From NCBI GenBank assembly GCA_020226215.1, contig CM035236.1:56543057-56607056 (forward strand): DNA of 64,000 nucleotides. The letters run 5' to 3'. Source of the stretch: Sindora glabra (taxonomy: Eukaryota > Streptophyta > Magnoliopsida > Fabales > Fabaceae). Every line of letters starts with the position of its first letter. The stretch's first letter is position 1. Below, piece after piece: positions 12,845 through 23,270 of this stretch. The position numbers and the translations under genes are program-made. The notes below the pieces were generated by a model. That model did not search any database. It had not been told where the DNA came from and saw nothing but the letters and a program-made list of their open reading frames with translations.

Positions 12845-14160
12845 CTCACAAGAAGGTGATCCTTTTTAATAATGTGAGACAATTACTCATAAAATTATTT
12901 TTTTTGCTCATCTTCATGTTCATTTTTCTTCTTTATTATTAGATTGGGGAAAGGATTAAGATATAATTTTTACTTATTTAGATTAAAATAAATAAATAAT
13001 GAGAAAAATGTAAAAAAATAATATTTGTGATTATCATCGTGTATTCAATACAAAATTTTGATATTCTATTTTCTTCATATTTTCTCTATTATTAAATTAA
13101 AAAATTTTCTTTTCTATATTCCTATTTTCACTCTTATAAATATGGTCTTTAGTACCCTCCCACATGAAAAAGATCCAGCAGATACGGCAGGTAAAGCCCT
13201 ACTTGAAAGATGAACATGCACCTAGCACCGTTCTTTTGACTAGTGACCTGTATGCCCTTTCATGGTCTATAGAAAACAATAAACTCACATCAGAATATTA
13301 GATAAATAAATACACTTACCAAAACTTTGTTAGGGATTCACAACTTTACTCTTGGGAGTTATGCGGGAAATAATCAATCTGAATCAATTCATTAAAAAAA
13401 AAATGTTTTTAACAGTATTGTTATTCTCACTTTTTTTTAATTATAGAATTGACAAATCATTTAACACATATATAAAATTTAGGATTAAAATTTAAAATAT
13501 GAAGGAAGAAAAATACTAAAAATAATATTAGATATCACTGTAGAATTTATTTTCACATTTTCATTATTGATTTGTATTCTTACACTAATTACTATTATTA
13601 TGATTAATTTTAAAAATACATGAATTTAACATGAGAATAAGAATATTTATATGCATTTATTCAATTTTTAAAAGGATAACTGGATAGAGGACAAGCAACG
13701 CAATACAGTTCCTTACCTTAATTAAAAAGTAAATTTATATTTTTTTTAGGTTTAATTTAATTACACTTAATTTTTTATTTAAAAAAATACGATCATTTCT
13801 CTTAATTTTCTGAGGTAGGGAATGTGAGAGATGAGTGCATTAATTTTTCATTTTTTTAAAAAATACGATCACTTCTCTTAATTTTTGAGATAGAAAATGC
13901 GAAAGATGAGTGCATTTTGAAATAGTTGAAACAAATTAGAATATATATTAAGGAATAGATGCCGGTAACTCTAATTATACTGATACCCTATTCGGAACAA
14001 AGAAAATTTTAAAATTCAATTTATTTAGAATGGAATTCATTTGTAAAATTATTTATGAATTTAATTTCAAGTGAATCCAATTCTAATTCTAACGAGGTTT
14101 CAAAGTAAATTTTTAACAAAAATTAGTGCAATTAAAAAAAATATTGTAATTTTCTTTAAT
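12845..14160. other. AT-rich intergenic DNA
   Basis: No gene is visible. The stretch holds the duplicated block listed separately at 13783-13915 and short low-complexity runs. A mildly GC-richer patch at about 13160-13360 has no frame or signal that I can interpret. Confidence 0.5.
13783..13915 (+). repeat. Tandem duplication, about 67-bp unit, two copies
   Basis: Each unit contains AAAAAATACGATCA(T/C)TTCTC and ends GATGAGTGCATT. The copies fall at about 13783-13841 and 13853-13915 and differ at a handful of sites, so the duplication is not recent. Confidence 0.7.
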
Positions 14161-14310
14161 TAAAAGACCGGAGGATGAAAAGGTGAAACGTTTCAAGGTG
14201 AAGAGCACAATGAAGATTTTGACTCAAGGGATGCTTTTTTACCGCATCATGATTGTGCTTTCCCTGACACAAAAAGGAGGATTCTGTGAAGGACAGTAAT
14301 TTTCTGATGG

Positions 14311-14317
14311 TATAAAA
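14311..14317 (+). promoter_or_regulatory. Candidate TATA box of a possible spliced non-coding unit
   Basis: TATAAAA sits in a locally GC-richer stretch. The expected start site, about 30 bp downstream, is near 14342-14348 (ATTTCACACAAAG). A good splice donor follows at 14411, which makes a real promoter more likely than a chance TATA in AT-rich DNA. Confidence 0.4.
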
Positions 14318-14341
14318 GGTTTACTCAGTCTTGAATGTATG

Positions 14342-14925
14342 TATTTCACACAAAGAAACCTGCTTTATCTGTGACAATGCAAAGCAGCTAGCTCCACACT
14401 CTCAATTTTGGTAAGTTCTCTCTGTCATTGCCCAATGCCCAATTGCATGAAAGCTGTCTGAGTGGTCCCATGCTAGAAGCCAAGAATCATCGTTCAAGGA
14501 AAACTTCTATAATCCCCTTTCTTGTTCATCATCAAATATTGCGTAGCCAACAATTTTCACAACTATTACTGTTTCCAATAATTTTTGCAGATTAACCCAC
14601 ATCTGAGTCGAATTTAAGTTTTATTCATCTTCTAAAAAAGAGTGAGCAACTTAAAACGGTGCCAGTTTTTTTTTTTTTCCTATAAAAAAGTATGGATGAA
14701 ATAATAAGAATATGAAAATGACGGAGAGTAATGTTATTATAATTTTTGTGTTGCACAAATGATCTAATTCTTTTTATAATGTGATTGTCTTTAAATTCAC
14801 GTGAAATTTGAATGTGGATTTACCATATTTAAAATTTATGCAAAGGGCGTGGCGTGAGGTGGCATCCAACTTGGATTTAAAACTCACTCTTGTAATAAAA
14901 GTCCAATAAACCCACGTCTAAATTA
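14342..14925 (+). ncRNA. Possible spliced non-coding transcript or displaced 5' UTR
   Basis: Downstream of the TATA box at 14311, a leader of about 69 nt ends in TTTTG|GTAAGTTCTC at 14410/14411, a strong consensus donor. A 180-bp intron would end at 14590 with TAATTTTTGCAG|AT, a good pyrimidine-rich acceptor. The second exon has no long open frame, and an AATAAA lies near 14907. The candidate exon 1 contains GCAAAGCAGCTAGCTCCAC. I compared the area with common plant miRNAs from memory and found no match. It could be a long non-coding RNA, or the 5' UTR of a gene whose body has been lost. The splice sites are visible; transcription is an inference. Confidence 0.3.
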
Positions 14926-15062
14926 GGATTTGATTTTAAAATATAAACTTTTTAAAAGATAAATTGATTTGTTATAGTTGATGGTGAAAAAATAATAATA
15001 AAAAATAATAATTACAATATTAAAAAATTGCCTTATTAAAATGCCTTCTTAATTACTTAATT

Positions 15063-15245
15063 TTTATTAAAGTGTATTAGTATAAATTAATTTTATATTA
15101 TCACACACTCATATAATATTATATTAATAAAAAATTATTAAATTCTTTATTATTATTAAAAATTTTCAATTATTATTTTTTTAATAACATATCTTCATTT
15201 CATTGACTAAAATTTAAAAAAAATTATACAAATAATAATTCACTT
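15063..15245 (+). mobile_element. MITE-like TIR element, diverged copy 1
   Basis: It carries the landmarks of the copy at 15388-15586: TATTAGTATAAATTAATTTT on the left, then ATATTAATAAAAAATTATTAAA, TTATTATTAAAAATT and TTTAATAACATATCTTC. The right terminal inverted repeat is poorly preserved. Confidence 0.45.
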
Positions 15246-15387
15246 TATTATTTAAATTGTATTTAACATTTTGAAAAAATAAATAAAAAGAAGCTACATC
15301 CATCCAATTTGCATGTGAAATGAGGAGTTCAAATACATTAAATATATTTAATTATGTGCACTAAATCAATAAAAAAAGGTTTTTTTA

Positions 15388-15586
15388 TTTAAATTTAATT
15401 TATTATTAATATAAATTAATTTTATACTATTATCTATTTATATGTTATCATATTAATAAGAAATTATTAAAATTACTTTATTACTATTTAAAATTCTTAA
15501 TTACACTTACATTTTCAATAATATGTCTTCTTTTTATTTGATGATAGTGTAAAAATATTATAAACTAATAATAAATTAAATTTAAA
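15388..15586 (+). mobile_element. MITE-like element with about 21-bp terminal inverted repeats, copy 2
   Basis: The left end TTTAAATTTAATTTATTATT is mirrored by the right end, which ends AATAATAAATTAAATTTAAA. The 199-bp body is non-coding. It shares an ordered series of blocks with the copies at 15063, 29739 and 46585. The superfamily is not clear from the ends. Confidence 0.65.
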
Positions 15587-16301
15587 TTTTTTATTAGGAG
15601 AAAATTCAAGTAAAATTTCATAAATATTTCTTTTGAAATTTTCAATTATAATTTTATATATGTATTATTTTTTTTAACTCAACATTAATAATTATAACTT
15701 AATAAATTTAAATATAATTATTAATTAATTACTCAATATAACAAATAATAATCATAAAAAAGCTAACTATTTTAAAAGTAATAATAAATTATTAATTTGC
15801 CCATTAGTTTGAACTGATACATAGAAACATCACTTACCATCACACGTCCGAGTACACGTGTCACAAAATATTATACACCGTTAAGACGTGCAAAATTCTG
15901 TGCATAAAAATATAAGAGCAAATTCAATAAAAATATAAAGTAGATATTTTGTTTACTTCCCAGTAATTTTGTATTAATTCTTTAAAATTTACATAATTTA
16001 TTTAATATTTTTATTAATTAATAATTATATTTATTAAAATTTATTATTAATATTAAATTAAAAAAGATATACACACATAATTTATAATTAAAATTTTCGT
16101 AAAAAAACAATTATGAAATTTCTTCTTTTTATTACACGCAAGTACATTAACTCCGCTCTTTGTTTTGATGCAGCATACCATTTTCTTTCGAAATCAGATT
16201 AATCCATCATCTTCAAAAGGAATGTAACCAAATTAACCCAAAATTTGACACTTATTCATTTGTTTACAAAATTGAATAAAAATAGTTGCTCAAAAAAGTA
16301 T

Positions 16302-16314
16302 CCCCCCCCCCCCC
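16302..16314 (+). repeat. Poly(C) tract, 13 C
   Basis: An uninterrupted run of 13 C in AT-rich DNA, just past the candidate poly(A) signal of the DELLA gene. The exact length is likely to vary between reads. Confidence 0.95.
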
Positions 16315-16336
16315 AGGAGAAAACGGAAAGATTCAA

Positions 16337-16342
16337 TTTATT
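16337..16342 (-). terminator. Candidate poly(A) signal of the DELLA gene
   Basis: AATAAA on the minus strand (TTTATT on plus), about 375 bp past the stop codon. It would give a 3' UTR of ordinary length for a GRAS gene. Other near-consensus signals exist in this AT-rich stretch, so the choice is tentative. Confidence 0.4.
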
Positions 16343-16632
16343 ACCAACAAGCTATAAGTATATATAACAAAAATATAAATACACGTTAACCCTTTTTTCT
16401 CATTCAATTTCAACCCCCAAAAAATTACAGAAGATTCCATCCCAACCCAAAAGAGAAACCAAGGCAATAAAAGGTGAATATCAAAAAAAGAAAAAAAAAA
16501 CAAATGGTAAAAAGAAAGATAGCAAAGAGGTGCGAGTGACAACAGTTGGGAACTGAAATGGTGGGTCTCAATCTGACAGCAGCAATTGCAGTGCAAACAA
16601 CTCAGCATGGCACTCTCTCTCCATCCCTCCCT

Positions 16633-16646
16633 CCCCCCCCCCCCCC
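16633..16646 (+). repeat. Poly(C) tract, 14 C, in the DELLA 3' UTR
   Basis: A run of 14 C on the plus strand, which is poly(G) in the mRNA, about 70 nt past the stop codon. An adjacent plus-strand CTCTCTCTCCATCCCTCC stretch extends the purine-rich character of the transcript. It also opens a 105-codon minus-strand frame (16333-16650) that I regard as spurious. Confidence 0.95.
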
Positions 16647-16716
16647 ACAATGGTTTTGTTTTAATTGGGTTGGAAAAAAACTTGAATCGTTCCCGGTCTA
16701 ACTCGCCCCGTTTAAC

Positions 16717-18543
16717 TCACTGCACATGAACCGGTCTATTGGCCAGTTGCCAAGCCGAAGTAGCAATCAATGGCCGAGTGTGCCAACCCAGCAACAGGCA
16801 TCCATTGTTCTCTTCCACTCTGTAACCATCTCCACCTGCAAACAGTGCTAGTAACATGCTAGCTTGCTTGAATGCATTTGAACCAATGTGAACCGGCGCA
16901 AAACCGGCCGAATCTAACCGGTTTCTCCACTGAGCCAGTGTTTCATGGCGTTCCAACCGGTCCGCTCCTTCACAAGCGACGACGTTGCAGATTTGCTTAC
17001 CTAGATAGACTTCGGACATCGATTTGTCTTGGGTATTCATGGAACCCTCTAATGAGTCGAAAAGGGTGGAGTAATAGTGCAGTGACTCGGTGAACCGGTC
17101 CAAGAAATCCGGGCCATTGTGGTTCGCTTCTTGCTCCACCACCGTAACAATCTCCGGCTTCATCTGCTTCACCACCGCGAGTACCCTGTCGATGGCACCG
17201 GGTCGGGCCAACAATTTGTGCAATTCGAAAACCGAGTTCACAGCCACCGATTCGATCTCACTGGGACGAAGTTCAAGCATGGAAGCTTCTAGGTCTGCTA
17301 AACTATTAGCCACAAACCCTCGGTATTCGAACTCAACATGAATCGTCTCTGCTAATTGAGCAAGCTTCCAACCCACTTCTTGAAGGTGATCCGAATTGTC
17401 CGGCGCAGGGGGTCCGATTCCGGTTAAACGGAAAGCCGGCGGGCCACCGGGGCGTAAAGCCAGGGCTTGCATCAGTGCCGGCCATTGCATCCCTTGGTTC
17501 ATGCTAAAATCGATGACATGAACGCGTTTCTTACCTTCGAACGCTTCGAGAATCGCTTGGTTTGCAGTGAAATGAGCGAATTTAAGATACGGACAAGTTT
17601 CATAGAAGTGAATCTGAAGCATATTGGAGAAGGAGTGGTCCAGTGGGTTTTCTGGGTAAAGCCTGTATATTCTTCGAGCAAGGGCTTCGGCGAAGTAAGT
17701 TGCCACTTTTCGCATAGCACCCGCTTGTGCAATTGCCAAGAATCCGATCTGTTTAACCAGAGCTTCGGCGAGGCTGAGATTATTCTGTTGAACTGCTCCT
17801 GCACAAGCCAATAATGCATGAACAAGACGAATTCCATTTTCTTGTGAATCGACGAGGACTACTTGGCGAGTTGACTCATCAGGTATAGTTAGAGTCCCCG
17901 GGGATGAGGACGAGAACAAGTCTGGGCTCGAGTCAGATAAGGGTTTCAGGCGCTTGGATTCTCTGGAGGAGGAAGGAGATTCTAATTGCTGCCTTTGTGG
18001 TTGGCTAAAGATTGCCTTGCCTGGAATAGCTTTCAGATCGTAGTCTGAAGTGGATTCTTCGAAGACTATGCTGTTTTCATGCTGGAGGGTGTGAATAGGA
18101 TTCTTCATTTGTTGTCGGATAGGGCCTGTGAAATCAATGGAGGTGATAGTGGATGATTCTCCTGGAGAAAGGAAGGAATCATCCAGCGGCGGAGGATGGG
18201 GCTGTGACACAACGGCAGCGGTCCTGGGGTCGAAAGCGGGAGATGGGTTGAGCTCAGTAAGCATGCTTTCAAGCCAGGTTGAGAGATCGGAAGGATTGTA
18301 ATGAACAGTTTCCGTTGAAAGCTGAGAAATGCCGTCTTGAACATTATCCATGGCTTCTTCCAGCTGTTCTATTTTCTGGGCCACTTCCGCCATGTCCGAA
18401 GACTTCACCTTGTATCCAAGCACAGCTAGAAGCTCGTCCATCCCGCCATCTGCGGCTTCTCTCCAAGCAGTGCCGCCACTGAAGCTTGCAGCCATGGAAG
18501 GGTCAGCTGGATTAGACCTTAGCTGATGATGATCTCTTCTCAT
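16717..18543 (-). CDS. GAI: DELLA protein (GRAS family), repressor of gibberellin signalling
   Basis: This is a single uninterrupted 608-residue frame, the usual size and intronless layout of DELLA genes. The N-terminal gibberellin-receptor (GID1) binding region has DELLA at residues 36-40, IEQLE at 58-62 and TVHYNP at 79-84. A Ser/Thr-rich linker and a basic RESKRLK (194-200, possible nuclear signal) follow. The GRAS domain has the first leucine-heptad region from about 238, VHVID at 341-345, the second leucine-rich region, a PFYRE-type part around 480-500, RLER at 529-532 and the SAW end (SAWQL at 596-600). The start is secure: an in-frame TGA lies 12 nt upstream of the ATG. DELLA proteins act in the nucleus, restrain growth by binding transcription factors, and are degraded through GID1-SLY1/GID2 when gibberellin is present. 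The N-terminal motifs are intact, so the protein should be gibberellin-responsive. One oddity is LLACAGA at 244-250, where Gly249 replaces the usual Glu. Whether it is the GAI or the RGA orthologue cannot be decided here. Confidence 0.97.
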   Translation of the reverse strand: MRRDHHQLRSNPADPSMAASFSGGTAWREAADGGMDELLAVLGYKVKSSDMAEVAQKIEQLEEAMDNVQDGISQLSTETVHYNPSDLSTWLESMLTELNPSPAFDPRTAAVVSQPHPPPLDDSFLSPGESSTITSIDFTGPIRQQMKNPIHTLQHENSIVFEESTSDYDLKAIPGKAIFSQPQRQQLESPSSSRESKRLKPLSDSSPDLFSSSSPGTLTIPDESTRQVVLVDSQENGIRLVHALLACAGAVQQNNLSLAEALVKQIGFLAIAQAGAMRKVATYFAEALARRIYRLYPENPLDHSFSNMLQIHFYETCPYLKFAHFTANQAILEAFEGKKRVHVIDFSMNQGMQWPALMQALALRPGGPPAFRLTGIGPPAPDNSDHLQEVGWKLAQLAETIHVEFEYRGFVANSLADLEASMLELRPSEIESVAVNSVFELHKLLARPGAIDRVLAVVKQMKPEIVTVVEQEANHNGPDFLDRFTESLHYYSTLFDSLEGSMNTQDKSMSEVYLGKQICNVVACEGADRLERHETLAQWRNRLDSAGFAPVHIGSNAFKQASMLLALFAGGDGYRVEENNGCLLLGWHTRPLIATSAWQLANRPVHVQ

Positions 18544-18770
18544 GGGGAATTTTGCTCAAAAAGTTGTCGATTTTGGATTGGATTTCAACTGGGGTCTCTG
18601 AAATTTTCTTGCTTGATGAGTGGTTGTGCTCAAAACCCCAAGAGGATGAAGCAGAGAGAGAAAGCGAAGGAGAGAGACTGACTATGAATGGTGAGGATTT
18701 TAAGCATCGGGGCTTGCAGGTTTCCTTTTCTTTTGCTGCGTGTTTTCACCACTACTAGTACTGCAAGTTC
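18544..18770 (-). promoter_or_regulatory. DELLA 5' leader with CT-rich patch
   Basis: Upstream of the ATG the minus strand carries TCTCTCTCCTTCGCTTTCTC and CTCTCTGCTTCATCC (about 18645-18680), a pyrimidine patch typical of plant core promoters and leaders. A TTTTATAA stretch at 18801-18808 could serve as TATA box and would put the start near 18770, but it is weak. Confidence 0.45.
18630..18707 (-). CDS. Possible upstream ORF in the DELLA leader (25 codons)
   Basis: Read on the minus strand, an ATG at 18707 opens a frame MLKILTIHSQSLSFAFSL... that ends at TGA (18632-18630), 86 nt before the main ATG. The peptide is hydrophobic and Ser/Leu-rich, mainly because it covers the CT-rich patch. It matters only if transcription starts upstream of 18707. 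Confidence 0.3.
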   Translation of the reverse strand: MLKILTIHSQSLSFAFSLCFILLGF

Positions 18771-20097
18771 ATTACAAATAGGAGCCAGTAAAAATAACAA
18801 TTATAAAATTGATGAATGTTAAAAAATTAGAATTTTATTTTGTTAGGAAATAAAATGCTCGTGACGTCTGACGAGGCTCAAGCTCCAACGAAGCTGCAGG
18901 CATGCCGAAAACAACAACAACTACAACTCAAACGGATAGGATCCAAAATGTACATTTTCATGATTTTGAAATTTATAATTTTCATAGTTTTCGATTTTTT
19001 TTTAGTGAAAAGGGTAAAAAATAATATAATAATAATTTACATATTTATTTAAATATGTGTTGATACATTAATTTGTTTAAAAATTTATTTTAAATTTTTA
19101 AACATTTTATTTATAAAATAATTAATAATTTAATTATAAATAAGTATATATAATAAAAATATAAGATTTTTATTTTGATAAAATGTAATTAAGGTTTAAA
19201 ATAATATTTTATTAATAATTAAAAGTATTTTTATAAAAATAATAAATAATTTTATAATATAAATTTTATTAATTAAAATTATAAAATAAATTAGATAAAT
19301 AATTTATTTTAATATATTTAATAAATAAATTATTTCGAATTATATAATCTAATAAAAAGAAATATGAGGAATGTGTAAGAATTTTTTTTTTTTTTTTAAG
19401 AATTTGTTGCATTATTGATCAATTCGATGCCTCTCCTGTAGGGGTTTCATTTATTTTGCTGCATTGAACATTGATGTTATAATTATGGAACAAATTTAAT
19501 TATGCCTTTAATTTCTAGGATAACGAGAAAATGCAATTCCTTCCTTATTTTAATATCATTTAAGATTAATATATACATAAAAATTAAAAATAAATAATTT
19601 TATATTAAAAAATAAATTATAATTTATTAATATATTATTTATTAAAAATTAATTATTAAAAAATTTATTAAATATATATTTATATAATATGGATAGTATT
19701 TAAAAGAAAATGATAAATATAATTTTAATTTTTAAAATAATAGATAAATGAAAATAAACTTTTTCTGTTAAATAATATTTAAAAATGAAAAAAGTATAAA
19801 ATTTTCGAAGGGCATGGCAATTAAGTTAAAGGCTTAAAAAGATTTTAAAAAATTGGGTATGTAAATTTATAAAAAAATTAAAAATTTATTAAAATGATAA
19901 GTTGAGTAATAGATTACGAATCTCACAATAAAAATTTATAATTTTATACCTTTAAAATTTAAGAAATTTGATAAGGAAGAAGTTAAAGACACTCGTATCC
20001 TCTGACAAGCCGTCACATAGCAGATGTTTTTTATGGAATAGAATTATTTAATATTGCTTCATAATTTTTTTATTTTTTACCTTAAATTCAAAGTTAA

Positions 20098-20102
<5 letters not shown>

Positions 20103-20169
<67 letters not shown>
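20103..20169 (+). repeat. (TA)n microsatellite, about 33 units
   Basis: A pure TA dinucleotide run about 1.5 kb upstream of the DELLA start codon. Its length is expected to be variable. Confidence 0.97.
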
Positions 20170-20174
<5 letters not shown>

Positions 20175-20323
20175 AAAAATTAACTTTGCAAACGAAAATA
20201 AATCTTAATTTTACTATAACTATGTCCCTGCTCTCATTTCTAATTCATATTCCTATATAAAATCAGGGAAAATAATATTGGTTAAAAATGGATTTAGAAA
20301 TGGAGTTTTGATTCATTTTTTTT

Positions 20324-20356
20324 AGATTCATTTTTTTTAAAAAAAAAATGAATCTT
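20324..20356 (+). repeat. Perfect T/A hairpin
   Basis: AGATTCA followed by eight T, then ten A and TGAATCT, forms a near-perfect palindrome of about 32 bp. The preceding GATTCATTTTTTTT at 20310-20323 duplicates the left arm. It looks like slippage plus inversion and not a terminator. Confidence 0.7.
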
Positions 20357-23270
20357 AGGCAATCATACAGTCACTTTTTCTTTTCACTTTCTTTTGAGAG
20401 GAGGCCATCTAGTTAGGATACGAAAAATTTGGTGAATATTAAATTATTATTAAAAGAATTTTTTACATTAACTTAATATTTAATATAAAAAATTTTGATG
20501 TTAATTTGATATTTATTAGATCTTTTAATATTAACTTGATATAAAATAATTTTTTGGTATTAATTTGAATTGAAATTTTTGAAATTAATTTTAATTTCAT
20601 ATAATAAAATCTTTTCATGTTGATTTAATGTTCATAAGATCATTTTAAATAGCCATGTCGTCCTAAATATTTACATGCAACCAAGCTTCAATATGAGGAA
20701 AAATTATTTTATAAACTAGATACAACTAATCACCTCGCCGATATTAATAAACAGGGTAATTAATGAAATTTCTTTCAATTTTTATTTATTGTTATTTCTT
20801 TTATATATCTTTCTATGGGTTTTGCTAACGATAATCAATCATTTATCATTAAGGAATTTAAAGAAGTGATGTTAATTAAAAAAAGTATTACTTTGATTTT
20901 TTATTATCTATTACAGATAATCAATTTCATATATATCAAAAAAATAATATAATTTATTTATTTTTTGTGAATTTATTAAGATTATCTTTATGAATAAAGT
21001 TTAAATTGTTAAAAATAAAAAGAAAAATATGATAAAATAAATATAAATGTGTTGAAAGTGTTGAAATAATGAAGTACAAATTAATAAAAAAAGAAGGATA
21101 AAATTAAAAAATATTAAATATTTCATTAAAGTTCTAAATCATAGATAAAAAGAAATGAAATATTTTGTAAAATACAATAGATAAAAACAGATAAAAAAAA
21201 GAGTAGAAGGAGTAACTTTTAATGTTTTTATTTAAATTATTTTATAAATGAGTTGTTCACCATTCTTTTTTTATTTTCTTTAGGAGTTTCTTAGTTAATT
21301 TTTTTTCACTTTATACACAAGCAATGATTTTATTTAATCATAAAAAAGGAAAAATAATAATTTTTGATAAGAAGGAGAAATCTTATAAATTGATAAATTG
21401 TAGTATTATAGTAAATTAAAAATATGCTTTACTGCACGCTAAACCAAAAAAAAATGTCCAATTACACATCAAGCTTCCTAGTAGTACTAAGTAAAAGATT
21501 GGTGAAAATCATATACATGCAACGTCCTAAAATTCTCATTAATTATAGCTTTTCATAATTAAAAATAATTGTCGTTAAAATATTTTCATACTTTATGTAA
21601 TCATTAATTTAAGTTAGTACATTAAATAATAAAAAATATAAATTTATAAAATATGTGGATGATTAGATTTTATTTCACATAAATAATTAATAAATTAATT
21701 AATAACTGATAATTGATAAAATAATTAATTATATAAGAAATATTTTATAAAATTAATTATCAAATTAACTGAAATTAGTAAATGACATAAAATAATATAT
21801 TAATAAAAATAAATATATAATTTAAATAATTTATATTTATCTAAAAATAAAATTATATTAATGCAATTAAGATGTTTAAAATAAAAATATAGGATCTAGT
21901 ATTCAATTAATTATATTATATAAACTTATATATTTATTTACTTATATAATTTTTATTTTATTATTTATAATAGAAATATAATTACTTAAAACATAAATAA
22001 TTATATTTTATGACATTACATATTTATATACATATTTTTATATATTTATAGTTTAAAGTAAGGATATAATTACAAAATTAAATTAACTATATTTTATGAT
22101 ATCATAAATTAATAAAAAAATAATAATAAATTTGAAAATAATTTGAAAAGGTAGAACTTTATGAGAAAGTTTATGAGTTATAAATTATTCAATATAGTTT
22201 ATAAAATCAAAACTTTTTTTAATAAGTTAGATCGCAAAATAATTTTAAAAGTTAACTTATAATTTATTGATGTTACCTTATTTATTGTATGAAACAAAAC
22301 CTTAATATTTTAATTTTAGTATAAAAATATATATTGTTTATTATCTAGGGAAAACGCTTTCATGAATATATAAGTAATTAGTATACGAAAATATTTTTCA
22401 TATTTTATAATATAAAATATTTTTATTTACTTATATTTAATATACCAAAATATTTTTGCTATCTGATAGTTAACTCTTTCATAAACTCTAGAGTTATAAA
22501 ATATTTCATATATTTTTTTATATATCTCTATATAATTTATATTTAATTTATTGTAAATAAAAATAATATTTCTATAATGAAATTAAAAAATTATATATTA
22601 ATTAATCATTAATTAAATATATTACATTAAATGCTAAAATATTATAAATTTATAAATAAAAATTCATCGCCTACATATGAAGTAAAAAAAAATCCAATTG
22701 ATTAGCAAATCCCTCGCAAAAAAATTATTATCTGCATATAATGTTAAAAAAATACATTAAAAAATACTAATAAAAATATTTTCTTATATGATTAAAATTA
22801 TATTTTTTTTGCCCCAAATAAGAATAAGAATGTTATGTACAAAAAATGTAATGCATTATTTATTAACGAAATTGATGTTAATTATTAAGCTCCTTTCTTT
22901 TATTTAATACGTAGATTCTTACTTCCTTGTGATTATAAGAGGTTATTAATGGCAATGGCTAACATTGCCTTTTATTTTCTGCGTGAAAACATTTACCTTT
23001 TTTTAATAACAATGAAATGATTGATTAAATTTACGTGCTTTTTCTTCAACAAGTTTATCCAAAGACAAAGAGTGTTATGCTAAATTAAAAATAATTAGAA
23101 TATTTCTCTGCTTTAGAAAAATAAATATTTTACTGTTATGTTTGTAGAATTAGAATTTTATAGGAAATAATATGATTTTATATTAGGATATGAGATAAAT
23201 TAAAAAAGGTAAGAAGAAATAAAATATATAAAGTCTAGTGTATAGTTAAAATTAAATAAGTATATGCGGT

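Larger units (their letters stand above)
14926..16300. other. AT-rich intergenic DNA downstream of the DELLA gene
   Basis: No gene is visible. It contains two copies of a small TIR element (listed separately) and long A/T runs. A short GC-richer patch at about 15840-15890 carries CACGTG-like ACGTGT cores, without an associated transcript signal. Confidence 0.5.
18820..23260. other. Long AT-rich intergenic stretch upstream of the DELLA gene
   Basis: About 4.4 kb with no gene or recognisable transposon domain. It includes a (TA)n microsatellite and a T/A hairpin (both listed). Short frames such as 18840-19052 are simple AT translations. The first 1-2 kb next to the gene may hold its distal promoter, but I found no strong cis-element cluster. 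Confidence 0.6.

Noticed and set aside
14342..14620. A microRNA precursor in the possible spliced unit
   Set aside because: No match to the common plant miRNAs I can recall, and no long fold-back with a 21-nt duplex is obvious by eye.
16333..16650. 105-codon minus-strand frame starting MWGGGGREGW
   Set aside because: It lies in the DELLA 3' UTR and owes its start to the poly(C) run; no family resemblance.
16872..18482. Several 67-115 codon frames on both strands over the DELLA gene
   Set aside because: All are other-frame readings of the DELLA coding sequence.
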